Origin: Rutidosis leptorrhynchoides
Lineage: Eukaryota; Streptophyta; Magnoliopsida; Asterales; Asteraceae
Length of the DNA: 64,000 bases
Assembly: GCF_046630445.1 (NCBI RefSeq)
Contig: NC_092336.1
Coordinates: 508,247,501 to 508,311,500 of the forward strand
Direction of reading: 5' to 3'
Numbering within the stretch: the first letter of the stretch is position 1; each line of letters begins with the position of its first letter. Shown in pieces: positions 63,832-64,000 of this stretch. Position numbers and translations under genes: made by a program. The notes under the pieces are model-generated. The model saw nothing but the letters and a program-made list of their open reading frames with translations. It was not told where the DNA came from and made no database searches.

Positions 63832-64000
63832 ATCCTAGAAACGTTACCAATCGTCAATTTAACTAGAAGTATCAAATTGAACTCGAATTTGATTGAAGAA
63901 CACAGGGTTGACTTTTTAAAACCCGAACTTTGACTCGACAATTAGTGCTCGATATTAGGAATTGAAAGCTGAAAATTTGAGGAAGTATTCACAACATGGA
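63832..64000 (-). repeat. Fragment of the LARD LTR at the window edge
   Basis: From ATCCTAGAAACGTTACC onward it matches 28,139-28,308 of the LARD 5' LTR with no difference I can see, and 6,731-6,900 of the 3' LTR with a few. It starts abruptly inside the LTR, so its left end is truncated; it continues beyond the window. Confidence 0.88.

Overview
This is a stretch of repeat-rich plant nuclear DNA. The LTR retrotransposons prime from initiator-Met tRNA, and there are L1-type LINEs, Helitrons, a SINE and one interrupted plant gene with GT-AG introns. The LTR families look like those of the daisy family (Asteraceae), but that is recalled family resemblance, not a search result. Almost everything here is transposable element; only one clear host gene locus is visible, and it is broken.

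Region 1 (1-34,493) is a four-level Russian doll of LTR retrotransposons, read from exact target-site duplications (TSDs). Level 0 is an old LTR, of which only the 3' part remains (31,814-34,493). Level 1 is Ty3/gypsy element A (window start to 31,813), inserted into the level-0 LTR; its decayed pol and 3' LTR are visible. Level 2 is a minus-strand element of LARD type (4,241-29,609, TSD acttc) inserted into A's 3' LTR. It has LTRs of about 4 kb, no gag-pol, and one 191-aa ORF. Level 3 is Ty3/gypsy chromovirus element B (8,966-22,332, TSD ttctt), inserted into the LARD. B has 3.4-kb LTRs, a nearly complete gag-pol with a frameshift and two stop codons, and, between PBS and gag, an acidic 199-aa ORF and a captured F-box gene.

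Region 2 (34,494-43,540) is a patchwork: a Helitron fragment, a 680-bp fold-back element with a telomere-like core, a locally duplicated AT-rich segment, a 3.2-kb non-autonomous Helitron with both ends intact, a partial LTR, a remnant of the tail of the downstream gene, a LINE 3' end and a small MITE-like inverted repeat.

Region 3 (43,545-54,302) is a gene for a plastid-targeted-looking SagB/nitroreductase-type flavoprotein. Its first exon is split by a very young Ty1/copia element (43,710-52,232; LTRs apparently identical, TSD aaacc; intact 1,379-aa gag-pol). The copia element itself carries a perfect 1,286-bp tandem duplication. The gene also has a 1-nt frameshift.

Region 4 (54,303-64,000) holds two phase-compatible candidate exons downstream of that gene, two blocks of a diverged repeat of about 88 bp, a short Helitron, two 5'-truncated LINEs (one with a 17-bp TSD and a Helitron inside it), a SINE with a 20-bp TSD, and at the right edge a fragment of the same LARD LTR seen in Region 1.
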